Positions 18,582-29,898 of a DNA stretch of 40,913 nucleotides are shown piece by piece. Origin of the DNA: Fragilaria crotonensis (taxonomy: Eukaryota; Bacillariophyta; Fragilariophyceae; Fragilariales; Fragilariaceae); contig JAKSYS010000579.1 of NCBI GenBank assembly GCA_022925895.1, positions 1 to 40,913 on the forward strand, given 5' to 3'. Numbering within the stretch: position 1 is the first letter of the stretch; the number at the start of each line of letters is the position of its first letter. The notes under the pieces were generated by a model. The model did no database searches. It was given only the letters and a program-made list of their open reading frames with translations, and was not told where the DNA came from. The position numbers and the translations under genes are program-made.

Positions 18582-21358
18582 ATGGCCTCGTCAGCGTGCG
18601 CACGAATTGTCCGCCTGATTACTCGAACGATCCCATCAAAGATCATGAGAAGGATATGACATGGGGTCGCCGTTTGGCTCGATACCTTCTCGGTATGGTT
18701 GGTACAATCCTCACCAAGGCCGACATCATGCGAACGCGCCCTCAATCGACACAGCGTGAGTACTTTGAACACGTCACGCAGCATTTTCACACCGGATGAA
18801 CGTGAGATTGATGTCAATCGCAAGGCCGAGGTCGGGAAACATGAGGCACCCAACCCTTTATTCCGTTTTGGGGACACCAGAGGCGGATCTTGGAGATTTT
18901 GGCATTGAGTTGGTGAGTTTCGCTTGATGAGAAAATTGAGATTTACAGTACCTCCCTGGGATTACTAACTTGATGGCATCCTTACAGGTGTCTATTTTTA
19001 TACGTTGCGACTTTTGGCTGTCATCATGCTGTTGGCAGGGTTGATTAACGTGCCGAACTTATCTTTTTCTTTTCAGACCGCTATAATCCAATGAATGAAA
19101 GCATCACACGGCTCTCGTTGAGGGCCAGTGCAATTTGCACCAGATACATGGGCTGCGTGCCCTACCTGTACGAAAGAAGATTGGGATAGGTTTCCACCGA
19201 CGTATGATCGATACGCTGAAGTTCAATCCGATGATGGCAGTGTCCTATCGTTCATCAAGGTGAACCAGTGTGAGATCACGAACGGAGTCGGCTTAGTCTC
19301 TTACGTATCCCTTCTTTTCATTTGCGTGGCTATCCTTGTACTTCAGAAGACTACTGAAAGTCAGCTGATCAACCTCGACAACGCATCACTGACAACCACA
19401 GACTATGCTGTGGAAGTTAGGAATCCGCCGAAAGACGCCCGTGATCCCGACGAATGGAAACAATTCTTCGATCAGTTTGGTCAAGTAGCATCTATCACAG
19501 TTGCTTTGGACAACGAAGAGTTGGTCCGAGCTCTCCTGCTTCGTCGTACATTGATGTCGAAGCTTGAGGACTTGCTTCCACCTGGTCTCAAGCTGAATCC
19601 TGACAACCTTGACGTCGCTGTTCGTGAGGCATTGCCCTCACCCTGCTGCAAAGATGCATGATGGCGAATGATGCCAATGCTATCAAAAGCAAGATCGACT
19701 CTATTGACAAGAAGATACAGCTGGATTTGTCAAAGCGAGTCTACGAGGTTTCGAATGTTTTCGTCATTTTTGAAAAGCAGGCGACTCAACAGACTGTGCT
19801 CCAGCAAATGTCCGTTGGCGGCTTCCATGTCATGATGAACCATACGTCGATGCTTCCGGAAAATCTCCGATTTCGTGGACACCACGTATTGAGCATTGGC
19901 GAGCCTCCCGAGCCATCGAGCGTGCGCTGGCAAGATTTGGACGAGTTTTGTCGTCCAATTCTGGCAGCGAGTCGTCACAGTGTCGATTACCGTGGCACTT
20001 ATCGTCGCATCGTGCTTTCTTGTTGTGCGCGTTCGCAACGACTTTGGCACTGCATACGCTGCCATGACGATATCGGCGACCAACTCCATGTTTCCCTCCT
20101 TGTGCCTTTATATTACCGACGTTGAGTCTCATCGTTCCGAGAACTCGAGGCAAGCAAGTTACTACTTCAAGGTTACCGCTTCGATGTGGATCTTGACCAC
20201 TATTCTTACTGCGTACTTGACTCCATTTACTGATACACTAAACGATGAGCGGAAATCCTTGATTCCAGCAATGTACGCCATTTTCATTACAGAGCTCTTA
20301 AAGACGCCCATCACCAAGGTTTTGGATCTTCCTGGTCAGTTCTACCGCCACATTCTCGCCCCGAGAGCCCCAGATCAGCGCCGAATGAATGCATACTTCA
20401 GGGGTGCGAAGTATCATCTATCTGAGCGGTACACGGTGAGTTCTCGTTGGGAGGTGTTGCTTTGTCGATGTTTGGACCCCATTAACGTCTCCGTGTGTCT
20501 GATTTCAGGATATGACAAACGTTCTCTTTCTTACCTTCTATTATGCGATGCTTTTTCCTGCGGGATTCTTCTGGGCTGCGGCAACCCTTTCGGTGCGCTA
20601 CTGGGTGGATAAATTCTGCCTTCTTCGCAGTTGGTCGCCAGCGCCAGCATTAGGCACTTCGATTGCGGATCTGAGCCGAGTCTTCTTCTTCCCTGGCGCT
20701 GTAGTTGCCTATGCCATCATGTCATCTTACAACTTTGCCTCCTTCCCATACGACAATGCGTGTGTTGATGACTCGGTCTCCAGTGCCTATGTTGGGTCCT
20801 TTCCGGGCTGACCGCGGCTGGCCAGCCTGTTCAATTTTCGATTGGGGAAGGTGAAAGTACGTTTCGGTATTGCAATCAAGACATGTTGCGTTATAAACCA
20901 TGGCCAGCCTTTCCCGCTGTCCCTTCATCGCAGCCTGAAGATGGCGAATGGATGGCGCCTGGACAAGAGTTCACTGTCGTGTTCGGATGGACATCTGTGG
21001 TTGTCGGTGCCTTTGTCCTTCTCCTGTACTTCAACGCCCTCCGGAAGTTTCTTCGGTACTTTTTCTATGGTGGATTCGCCAGCCATGACAAGCCCCAGAG
21101 TAAAGGCTTCTCAGCATGCAGCGATATTTTTGGTTACATTCCTCAGTTTAAGCTTGAGGGGATCTATTTCCCACGCTCCTGTGCGACGTCGATGGGGTCA
21201 GTCATGATTTGATCGATTGGGAAGACCATTCGGATCCCTCGAAGAAGTCGCACAATGCCATCTATGATGTGGCTGGGGTGACCAAGCATACAGAAGCAGA
21301 GTCGGTATTGAGCATTGTGAGGGCTTGGCGTCCAGGAGAGGCGAATAGCAAACGTTAA
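18582..21358 (+). CDS. CSC1/OSCA/TMEM63-type mechanosensitive cation channel, many frameshifts
   Basis: Pieces in order: YFEHVT and DEREIDVNRKAEVGKHEAPN (about 18755-18860); VYFYTLRLLAVIMLLAGLIN (TM, about 19000); NGVGLVSYVSLLFICVAILV (TM, about 19290); a cytosolic loop with an RNA-binding-like fold (DYAVEVRNPPKDARDPDEWK, VSNVFVIFEKQATQQTVLQQ); then helices VTVSITVALIVASCFLVVRV, LTFYYAMLFPAGFFWAAATL and later pairs to about 21060, and a hydrophilic tail to 21358. Introns: 18913-18987 and 20436-20508, GTGAGT donors. Known: a split cytosolic domain followed by a TM core with YWVDKFCLLR is the CSC1/OSCA/TMEM63 pattern, osmotically or mechanically gated Ca2+-permeable channels. About ten single-base shifts are needed (near 18615, 18690, 18750, 18785, 18883, 19075, 19138, 19650, 19950, 20805, 21170). 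No in-frame stop appears once they are followed. Inference: a plasma- or endomembrane channel damaged mainly by sequence errors; a recent pseudogene is the alternative. The start at 18582 is uncertain. Confidence 0.7.
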
Positions 21359-22018
21359 AAGCAAGGAATGAATCTGCAAACGATGTAAAGTGCTTCGACT
21401 GAAGGCGAATCGTAAAGCTCAATGATCTGCAGCTAATCTAGCGGGCTGCACGGTTCATGAGGGCAGCTTGAAAAACCTCTGACAAGCCAGCGACTGGATA
21501 TGTGATGTTGCGATGTAATCATGGACATGAAACGACTTATGCCCCTTTTGTTTCAGTCTCATTCAATCTGTTCGCGACGACAAGCTAAAACGCTATCCAA
21601 AATGCTTGCAACAGTTTGTGATTCTAGTGGTCGTTGCAACAGTCCACTATCGCCTGCTCGCGTCGTGAATTCATGGCATGGACATGGCACCGTTTTCTTG
21701 GGTTAAATACCGTGCCAAAGAAAGCAAGTTCTGTCAGCAAAGTAAACTGGCATTCTCTTATTTATGAAATTCGAAACAGTATATCTTCGTGCACTCTCTT
21801 TTGCGGAGTACTCTTGACTCGTCGCTCATTAAGTCCAGTGTCCCCGTCATTTCTAGAATTGCATATGCATACTACTGCAGCACCTACAAGATGGCGTGTC
21901 ATATAGTTCGTTTCATTTTCGAGAAAACAGATACCAGACGATAGAAGTTCTCTATGTAGAGAACAGTGGTTCCTTACAATAAAAAAGTCTCGGATTGGGT
22001 TACATCATTGGACCAGGC
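21359..22018. other. Spacer including 3' flank of the first small paralogue
   Basis: I see no gene. The part from about 21650 onward is similar to the stretch from about 23390 onward, showing that the duplication described below includes 3' flanking DNA. Shared marks include TTTCTAGAAT(T/C)GCAT, CTACAAG(A/G)TG(G/C)CGTGTCA and CATCATTGGAC. Confidence 0.5.
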
Positions 22019-22361
22019 TTACCTTTCAAAGGACCGTGTCAAACATGTGTCGTGAAGTTGTCGCCAGCAGAAAAAGTAAGGTCGACAATAGGGTACTGCT
22101 AGCGACGAGATTTTGCGATCGATCCTCTCCCAAGCTTCCAGTTTAAGCTCCTTCAAGTCATCAAGATCCGTGTCCACGAAGGAAATCGCGTCAAGAAGAA
22201 TGGCGGCAACGCGATCCAGCAGTAACACGGTGCTCGCCCGTTGCGGAGCAGTCACTGGAATTGAATCAATACGATGAGACGTTCTTGTACTGATTGAGTT
22301 TGAGTTTAGTTCGTCAATTGTTTCATAGAGCGTCTGGATTTGTAAGTTTTTGGAGGCCCAT
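22019..22361 (-). CDS. Small protein of a tandem paralogue pair, copy 1 (frameshift at start)
   Basis: Read from the ATG at 22361 the frame breaks after 11 codons. Removing one G from ATGGGCC gives MASKNLQIQTLYETIDELNS, then RASTVLLLDRVAAILLDAIS and FVDTDLDDLKELKLEAWERI, ending at 22019 with 113 residues (343 bases minus one). The start MASKN and the block AST-V-LD--AAILL-AI--VD-DLD-LKE are shared with copy 2 at 23717-24001. Inference: a small, mostly helical, acidic protein of unknown function. The C-terminal 25 residues (YCRPYFFCWRQLHDTCLT) have no counterpart in copy 2, so this end may be frame-damaged too. No signal peptide or membrane helix is seen. Confidence 0.45.
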
Positions 22362-23389
22362 TGTGGAATTCATGGGGTTACACGTTACACACGAAACGAG
22401 AACACCTGCGGCGTTCCTTCTGTCACAAAGAATGCTTTGCGATTCCACCTCATGTAATTGAGTTATCTACGTGAATGTGCATGCGTGCATGCCACGCATG
22501 ATGAGATGTCGACAGTCAGCCATATGTCACACTCGTTCAACTTGCAGGTTGATGTCGGATTCAGTGGCTCGACATAAAACGGACATGATGTTTATGGGGA
22601 TTGGTTCTGCATGCAATGCAGCAAGCACATTATTTGCGATATCCCTAAGTCACTCGAAAGGCGATCAAACATTATCTCGGAACTATATTGCAAATTGCAA
22701 ACGGCGTGCGACTAATACTTTTCTACATTACATTAGTTTGCTTAGCAATTGCTACTTGTACTCAGCACACTCACACTAAGGCAGTAAAGACTAACGTGAT
22801 GGGACATTGAAATGGAATGATACAAGAATTCGAGCAGTTGTGTGTACTTCGCAAGACATCCTCTGTACTCTAGCTAGTATCACACTTAATTGAGAATGTT
22901 CCTCCACGCCTTAACGAGCTTGAGGTAAACATAATAAGGGATGCGATGGGCCTCTTTTGACGAACGCCCTCAGGGCAAAGTACAATATGCAATACCGAAG
23001 GGTGAAGTGAGAGCCCACGTTCGTTTTGTACACGTTTAACATTTTGTGTTTGTAACAAAGAACTCATTACGTATGCCTTTCGTCGTCATTTTTCACGCTG
23101 TAGACTGACGAAGGTCTGATAGGGAGGTTGATGCCACGTGTGTTGAAGTATAGAAAACAAAACAAATTCAAATGCTTGAAAAGACTGAAGTGCTGAGTTC
23201 GTCTTGCTTATAAACCAAGACTGCATCGGAAGGCGCCTAGAGTAAGCGGCACAGGGTTGGCATAGAATGGGGGCTCTGCTGCCAGGCCCAGACGGCTGCC
23301 TCATGATATACAAACTTCCTAACATGATATGTCAAACTTCCCTTGTTCCCTCCACACAGTCTTCCTGTTCTGGTCCTTTTCTCCTGGTG
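22362..23389. other. Spacer between the paralogues
   Basis: About 1 kb with no recognisable gene. Short frames such as plus 22471-22779 and minus 23086-23325 have no motif. It must hold the promoter of copy 1. I see no transposon ends or target-site duplication that would explain the duplication. Confidence 0.4.
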
Positions 23390-23716
23390 GGCATAGCATC
23401 ACGGGCATGGCACCGTGATTCTTGGCCTTGCAACCTTGTCAAAGTAGCCTTTGATCAGTCGCTGAGTTTCCCCGTATTTCTAGAATCGCATTTGCACCTA
23501 CCGGTAGTAGCATCTACAAGGTGCCGTGTCACTCAGCCCTTTCATTTTCGAGGAAATATGATATTAGAAGATTAAACTCACACTTCATGGAGAACCGTGA
23601 TGTCCAAGGAAAAGTCACGGACTGAGTCCCATCATTGGACTATCTGAAATGATCTGATGAAGAACCCTATTAGGAGGAGTCGTTGGCAGCCTCCGCGAAG
23701 ACAGCGATATAACGCG

Positions 23717-24001
23717 TTATTTATGGTGACCAGATTTCGATTGGTCGTCGCGCAAGCTTTCAGAATTAGTCTCCTTCAAGTAATCAAGGTCCTCATCCAC
23801 TAAGGCAATCGCTCTAAGAAGAATGGCGGCAATGTGATCCAACTGTGACACGGTGCTCGCATGTTGTGGAGGAACCCTTGGAAATGAATCAATTCCTTGA
23901 GACGTACTGATTCGACCTTCTTCCCGTGTTTGTTCCCCTTGTTTTCGGTTTGTCAATGCTGATGTGAGAGCTTCTGGAGATGTAGGGTTCTTGGAGGCCA
24001 T
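23717..24001 (-). CDS. Small protein of a tandem paralogue pair, copy 2 (intact)
   Basis: An intact 94-residue frame starts MASKNPTSPEALTSALTNRK, has a polar middle (GEQTREEGRISTSQGIDSFP), then HASTVSQLDHIAAILLRAIA and LVDEDLDYLKETNSESLRDD, ending SGHHK. The frame stays open upstream of the ATG at 24001, but that part has no counterpart in copy 1, so MASKN is chosen as the start. A predicted amphipathic helix spans about residues 50-80 (AST..LD..AAILL.AI..VD.DLD.LKE). I recognise no family. The conservation between copies 1 and 2 is the evidence that this is a real gene. Confidence 0.55.
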   Translation of the reverse strand: MASKNPTSPEALTSALTNRKQGEQTREEGRISTSQGIDSFPRVPPQHASTVSQLDHIAAILLRAIALVDEDLDYLKETNSESLRDDQSKSGHHK

Positions 24002-24169
24002 GGTGATTTCCTTGATTCTTGAATTTCGGTGATGGTGAAATTTATGGAACTGCAAACAAAATGAGTAGTACTCAACTTCGTAGTTGACGTCGGTCGAGTT
24101 CCCGTGTTTACTGTACCATATTTGCTCACAAAGAACAAAGAATGCATTCATGTTCGCTGTTCTTTCCCT

Positions 24170-25110
24170 TGTATACTGCATATGAGTATCGTACTCAATA
24201 CTGGTACCTGGTATGTCCAGTTTGTTTACTGCTCGTAGCACGGGATTACTCCGGAGTCCGGAGTAATATATGCTCGGAGTACTACATTTACAATGACATA
24301 CGTATCATAGGACCTGGACATAACACCCTTTGAGTCGTGAGTAATATACCGATAGTCCGATAGAGTAATCCACTACTGGTAATCCGAGTACTTGAATACT
24401 ACATCTACTTGTTCGCGGTACTGAAACCACAGCTTTTGGCTGTAAGCAGTATCGGGATTGTCAATTGCCATGTTCCATGTTCCATCCCGTGTCCTTATGT
24501 ACGACACACTGTACAGGACCCTATGGTAACGGTAGATACGTGTCCCAGATACTCCGAGATCCGTGTCCTCCAGAACAGCACGTTTTACATAGCGGAGTAC
24601 TAGCTAGCTGCCGGTATGCGTAGTACGGTGACGACGGATCAATCCTCTGGAAGAGTTGGCAGCGAACAGTATCGGGATCAGAGGCGAGTATTCGTATATG
24701 AATAGTTTTATTCATACCGAGATTGTATTGTACCGGACGTATTTACATGCGCAGAAATTCACAGGACACCCTACTGGACAGTGGACAGTACCGGTACACC
24801 ATTGAAACGGAACGAATCCGATTTATGAAACGAAACGATTCGGCCTCTATCCTATGCATGGTCGTACAGTACTCGTACCATACCAGAACTCTAAGGACAA
24901 GTACTGGTACCGGTAGTACCGGTATGGTGCATCAATTCTGGAACTAAAAGTACGGTACAGTACTTGCCATGCGGTTATGCATACTTGGGCGTATTCTAAG
25001 GTACTGGAGTAACTCGAGTACGGATTACGACACTCCGTAGTAGTAGCTGGTACTTGTAGGCCAAATCTACGCGCTGTCTATGATCTTGTGTGATCTCCCA
25101 GTTTTGGCTC
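24170..25110. repeat. GTAC-saturated spacer
   Basis: A non-coding stretch filled with short palindromes: GTAC, TACCGGTA, CTCGAG and CTCCGGAG. Between about 24597 and 25055 I count by eye 17 GTAC sites where about two would be expected at random. The word CTCCGAGTAC and variants (TCCGGAGTAA, CTCGGAGTAC) recur. No open frame is credible. Similar but smaller clusters lie at about 5090-5150, 27300-27480, 32650-32800, 37190-37310, 39600-39790 and 40690-40913. Confidence 0.7.
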
Positions 25111-25326
25111 ATGGAATACTATACCGGTCGTGTATATAAATATATGGATTGAAAGTGTACAAAAACAAATCGTTTTCTTGTATTCCAGTATTGTTTTATT
25201 TGTTCGGAGTACTCAGTGCTCATTTTCTCTTTTCTTGACTTCCATTTTTGGACAGATGGGACGTCGTGTTGATCACCAATTGTGACAAGTACAAGGTAGT
25301 TGTAGCATAGCTTGGAGCAAATATCA

Positions 25327-26593
25327 ATGGTTAGTTCGATGCGTCGTGTCGTCGTGACCGGCATGGGTGCCATAACTCCGCTGGGAACACACTAACAAGC
25401 TCCTGGAAGTCGCTGGTTGCAAATGAATCGGGGGTGACGACTCTCGAGGAAGCCCTCAGACATCAGTTCCTGAGTGACGAGAGCTCGAGAAGTGGAGACT
25501 GCAGAGGCGTTGCCCTGTCATGTGGCCGCTCCCGTCAAGGGAGTTAAACAGAATCCAAGAACTGCAAGATTTGTTGAATTTGCCCTCCAAGCAGGTGCTG
25601 AAGCAATGGCACAAGCCGACTTGGAGAATTATCTCAATGAGACTGGCTACAACGACCGAGTCGGAGTTTGTGTTGGAAGTGGCATGTCGAGCGTCCGAGA
25701 AATTGTCGAAGCTGCGCGATGTGTGGACCACAACGGCCTTCGAAGATTGACGCCGCACTTCGTTCCGAAGGTCTTGACCAATTCAGCAGCTGGGAGACTA
25801 AGTATGGAGTATCACCTTCGAGGACCGAACCTCGCGCCGTCGACAGCATGCGCCGCAGGTGCTCACGCCATTGGGGACGCTATGAGGTGCATACAATTCG
25901 GCGATGCTGATGTTATGCTAGCAGGTGGTGCCGAGGCCTGTATCGATCCCTCAGTATGGCTGGTTTTACTCGACTACGAGCACTTTCGTCAAACCCGACC
26001 CGAACTCTGCCTCTAGGCCGTTTGATTCTGCACGTGATGGTTTTGTGATGGGAGAAGGTGCAGCAATTTTGATTCTGGAAGAATTAAACCATGCGCAACA
26101 ACGTGGTGCTCATATCTTTGCCGAACTGTGCGGTTATGGCTTAAGTGGAGATGCCCATCACATTACATCTCCAGACCCAACGGGTAGGGTGCAATTCGTG
26201 CCATGACCATGGCCCTCCAAAGAGCTGATATGCTACAAGATACGTCAACCGTCGACTACGTGAATGCGACGCAACATCGACCCCAATTGGAGATGAGATT
26301 GAGGCCCGTGCCATTAACTCCTTGTTTGGGTCGAATTTGTTAGTGAGTGGAACTAAGGGTGCAACAGGGCATCTACTTGGCGCTGCAGGAGCAGTGGAAG
26401 CCGCCTTTACCGTTCAGGCACTGTCCACTAAGGTGATTCCTCCGACACGGAACTTGGAAGTCATTAGCGAGTCTGAAAGCAATCTTTCAACATGTGACAG
26501 AAGCAATGCCGAAAGATGATATGGTCGTCGCGATGACAAATAGTTTCGGATTTGGAGGAACGAATGTCTCTCGTCTTCAGGGCATGGCGATGA
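25327..26593 (+). CDS. 3-oxoacyl-ACP synthase II (KAS II/FabF type), many frameshifts
   Basis: Pieces in order across frames: [57 protein letters not shown] (nucleophilic Cys in TAC); [73 protein letters not shown] (the His before ATSTP is lost to one missing base at about 26263); [20 protein letters not shown] (second Lys/His pair); [11 protein letters not shown]. Known: Cys-His-His chemistry for decarboxylative condensation of malonyl-ACP with acyl-ACP in type II fatty acid synthesis. About eight single-base shifts are needed (near 25390, 25470, 25953, 25990, 26186, 26263, 26485, 26570). Motifs are intact and no in-frame stop remains. Inference: an organellar KAS, more like the mitochondrial OXSM form because MVSSMRR precedes the core with no plastid leader; a targeting exon upstream could have been missed. 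The damage is probably sequence error, possibly recent decay. Confidence 0.75.
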
Positions 26594-27797
26594 GGTTAGC
26601 TCAGACGAGTGTGTGATCTCACTTTTCCCTTTCCTACCTTCTTCTCAGTGATCACTCCTTGTACTGATGCCCAAGTATACCCTCATAGGTGGGGGATGTA
26701 CTGGTTCGGCGTGAATTCTTGCCGGTTCCTTCCATAGCTAGGTGAATGATTGCATTTGCGATCATTTGCCAGGGCGGTGGAGACTATTCTGCCTTTCGAA
26801 CCCCGCATTCTTCACTGCAGAGGATTGCATGGAATTTTATTAGGTTGACAACGCGTAACCTTAAAGGGTGGTTGCTAACTTGTTACCACTCAAGGATGCC
26901 GTGGGACACGAAGTCCGACGACAGAACAATGCTTAGATGAGCCGATGGATTGAATTATAACCCAGCAGAGGACCCATGTGCACGGCTCTAGCTCTAGTTT
27001 CATCACTTGACTCAGCTGGCACATTCTGCACTTGGGAAACATGACTTTGAAGCAATGACATGATAGTGGCTTCCAAGCGAGCCCATCTTCTCGTACTATG
27101 GGAGGGCATAGTCGCGTTAAGCACCAGTAGCCATAATCCTGGATAGCACCTGTCGGACTGACGTGGATATCTCATACAATACATCATACCGCCATCATGC
27201 CAGCATCCCATAAACCAGCAGATCAGGTCGAGGCATGTACATTCAACCAGGCTGCAGTTTCACATACCCATTAGACTTCACATCATCGTTCGAGAAAACA
27301 TCTTAGTGTGCGGTTTTGGGAGAGTACAAGTACTGCTTTTCGTCGCTCTGTTGCTATGACTCTCATGACTCATGTGAGGACTCAGGTGCGCGAGTGCAGT
27401 ATTATGGTACAGCTATCATAGTATTGATATTTATACTGTACTGTACACATAGTACTGTTGTAGTCTTAAGACAGTCTACCCCACATTACCGTTGTCACCG
27501 GATATCATGAGTCCGGCGTCTGGCGTACTTGGACTATTCCATTTTGTTAGGGAAGCATGCATACATAGAATTGATACAAAGTATGCATACACGAAGAAAC
27601 GGAAAAATTGTTGGATTGGTTAGTCGCTGGTCGCTGGAGGTCAGCGCGCCATTTTTCGTTTGCACATACGTAAAAGTGGATAGTGCAGATTTCATTTTTG
27701 CTCCGCCTGGAAGGACTTCATCATACGCCGGTATTACAGGCCGTACATCAGTCATTAAAGTCGTCGTCGATCAATAGAATCAGCTCAGACTTTGATC
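26594..27797. other. Spacer before SAMHD1
   Basis: About 1.2 kb without a recognisable gene. A minus-strand frame at 26933-27211 lacks any motif. GTAC-type palindromes are frequent at 27300-27480. The last few hundred bases presumably hold the SAMHD1 promoter and 5' UTR. Confidence 0.4.
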
Positions 27798-29898
27798 ATG
27801 AATGGCCATCAACACAACGATGCTGCTTTTGTCCCATTCAGCATCACACAGACGCAAGATACAGAGCCAGCACCAAAAGATAAAAGAGCAAGACTTGGAC
27901 CGAACCTCAGGTACGTTCTCGCTTCCAGCACGTCGCGCCATAAGAATGCCATGGAAGCTGACCTCTACATCCTTCAACATCAGATTCCTGGCAGTTGATC
28001 CCAGTCGCACTAACGATGAGATTCACACGACGATCGAATTTTGTCCAGTCATGAGGACGATCGTAGATACTCCTCAGTTCCAGCGCCTTCGAGGGTTGTG
28101 TCAACTTGGAACAAGCGAGCACACGTATATGAATGCCAATCATCGGCGCTTCGAGCACTCCATCGGGGTTGCGCATCTCGCCAAAAGAATGGTAGAGCGC
28201 ATTAGAACCAGGCAGCCAAAGTTGAATATCACTGACAAAGACGTCCTTTGTGTCAAGTTGGCTGGGTTGTGTCACGACCTCGGACATGGTCCCTATTCGC
28301 ATGTATTTGATAGCACCTTCCCAAATCGACTGGAGAAACATCTCAAGAGGAACCCAGAACTTTTGAAGGAGTATGAAGGATTACCCGAAAAACCGCATGG
28401 ATGGGAGCATGAAGACGGTTCTTGCATGATGATTGATGCCATGCTTGCCGGACTTGGTTTGGCGATTGATGAAGATAATCTCGATGAGCCTCTGAAACAA
28501 ATCGGAGATGGCGTCGCTGCTTCGTCTTTTCGCGTCTACGATGCGCTTGATGTCAACGACAACGACTCGTCGCGTAAAACCCCGAACACCGACTTAGTCA
28601 TGACATCTCGAGATTGGATCTTCATAAAAGAAATGATTCTCGCCAAACCCCATTGGTATTCACCGCGACACCCACTGCCAGATGAATCGGGCTTTGTTGG
28701 TCGTCCTAAACGATATCAGGAGTTTTTGTATGACATCGTTTCGAATCGACATTCAGGTTTGGATGTCGACAAGATTGACTACTTTGCAAGGGACCATCGA
28801 CGTGCCTTCAGAGGCAGCGGTGAAATTGATTTTAGGTTGATAGAAGAGGCGGTGGTTGCGTGGGGCCTTTGTCCTCGTCCAGACATGTGTTTCTACTGCA
28901 ACGACAAATACCCTCAACAGCACTTGATGATTTGCTATCCAGAAAAGTGCGCCGAAATGTGTGTATCATTCTTTCATCATCGCTTCAAACTACATTCCAC
29001 CGTTTACACCCACAAGACAACACAAGCGTCAACATTCATGATTGCAGATATCATGGCCTTGGCCGATCCATACTTTCGATTGCCGCCATTTGCTTTCGGA
29101 CAACCTCTGCCTCTCAGTCGTGCCATGTGTGACCCTCAAGTCTATGTGAGAATGCGAGATTCAATCATTGATTTGATTGAGTTCAATCCTGACCCTCGAC
29201 TCAGGCCTGCACAGGACTTGATTCATCGATTGCGCAAACGTGATCTCTACAAGTGTGTAGCAGCACGAAAGATTGATTTGGACAATGAATTGGATGCTAT
29301 CCTGTGGGCGAAGTCGGAGGAAGACATAGAGCAGGAGCTCCTTCAAGTCCGTGGCATTTACGAGAACGGTGTCGGCCTGGTAAGAAATGACGTTCTCGTG
29401 GAACGGAGAAAGATTCATATGGGCGCGAAAGACTGCAATCCGCTGCTCCTCATGCGATTTCTACCGAAACGAGACCTGCGTTTGCTTGTCAATCCGTTCG
29501 ATGACCTACCAGAAGCGCTTGAGGCCTCACCGGCCGAGTACGCCGCGCACCTTCCCAAGGTCTACCAAGAAAACAGCATACGTATCTTTTGCCGCGGTTC
29601 GGAAACGAAGTGCCAACTGCTTTGTCATGTTTTCGAGGCGTGGGTGTCAGAGTGTGAGCAGCAGTACACCGGAATGATTCATACCTTCGACGAGCAGCCT
29701 TTTGCTGCAGTCCAAATCGATGATGCTGAAGCATTGACGCAGGAAGAACCAGACCCAATGCTCAGTCCTCAACCGGTTGTCAGAAACATGCAGCATACTA
29801 GTCTATCCACTGGCAGCGCGCAGCAGGCTGAGTCTACGATACTAAGCTTTCGTGATGCTGTCAACGACCGCACTGCTGCAGAACTATCATCGTATTAG
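27798..29898 (+). CDS. SAMHD1: SAMHD1-like deoxynucleoside triphosphohydrolase (HD domain)
   Basis: Exon 1 is 27798-27910 (MNGHQHNDAAFVPFSITQTQ...), a 73-base intron runs from GTACGT to CATCAG, and exon 2 is 27984-29898; 675 residues, with no frameshift. Seen: RTIVDTPQFQRLRGLCQLGT, NHRRFEHSIGVAHLA, KLAGLCHDLGHGPYSHVFD (HD at about residues 135-136), SNRHSGLDVDKIDYFARDHR, and KLHSTVYTHKTTQASTFMI. Known: H...HD...D with FEHS and VDK-DYFARD are the metal and substrate residues of SAMHD1, which cuts dNTPs to deoxynucleoside and triphosphate and so limits the dNTP pool. Inference: a housekeeping dNTPase in the nucleus or cytosol. The animal protein has an N-terminal SAM domain; here only about 40 polar residues precede the HD core. 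An insert of about 75 residues between the HD motif and the FIKE.I block is longer than in the human protein. The unspliced frame from 27802 would give a different N-terminus; the splice fit is the better choice. Confidence 0.92.

Larger units (their letters stand above)
21650..24001. repeat. Diverged tandem duplication of a small gene with its 3' flank
   Basis: Two direct copies, about 21650-22361 and 23390-24001, share the order flank (GGCATGG..GGCACCG), TTTCTAGAAT, CTACAAG, TCATTGGAC, then the small minus-strand gene starting ATGG(G)CCTCCAA. The copies lie about 1.7 kb apart and are clearly diverged in sequence. The coding part is better conserved than the flank, which suggests both were under selection after duplication. 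Confidence 0.6.

Noticed and set aside
18374-18877. Minus-strand open frame of 167 codons
   Set aside because: It is the shadow of channel exon 1, whose plus-strand pieces (GKHEAPNPLF and others) are clearly the coding sense.
24597-25055. CRISPR array or inverted-repeat transposon in the palindrome-rich spacer
   Set aside because: There is no regular repeat-spacer unit, no long terminal inverted repeats and no transposase frame.
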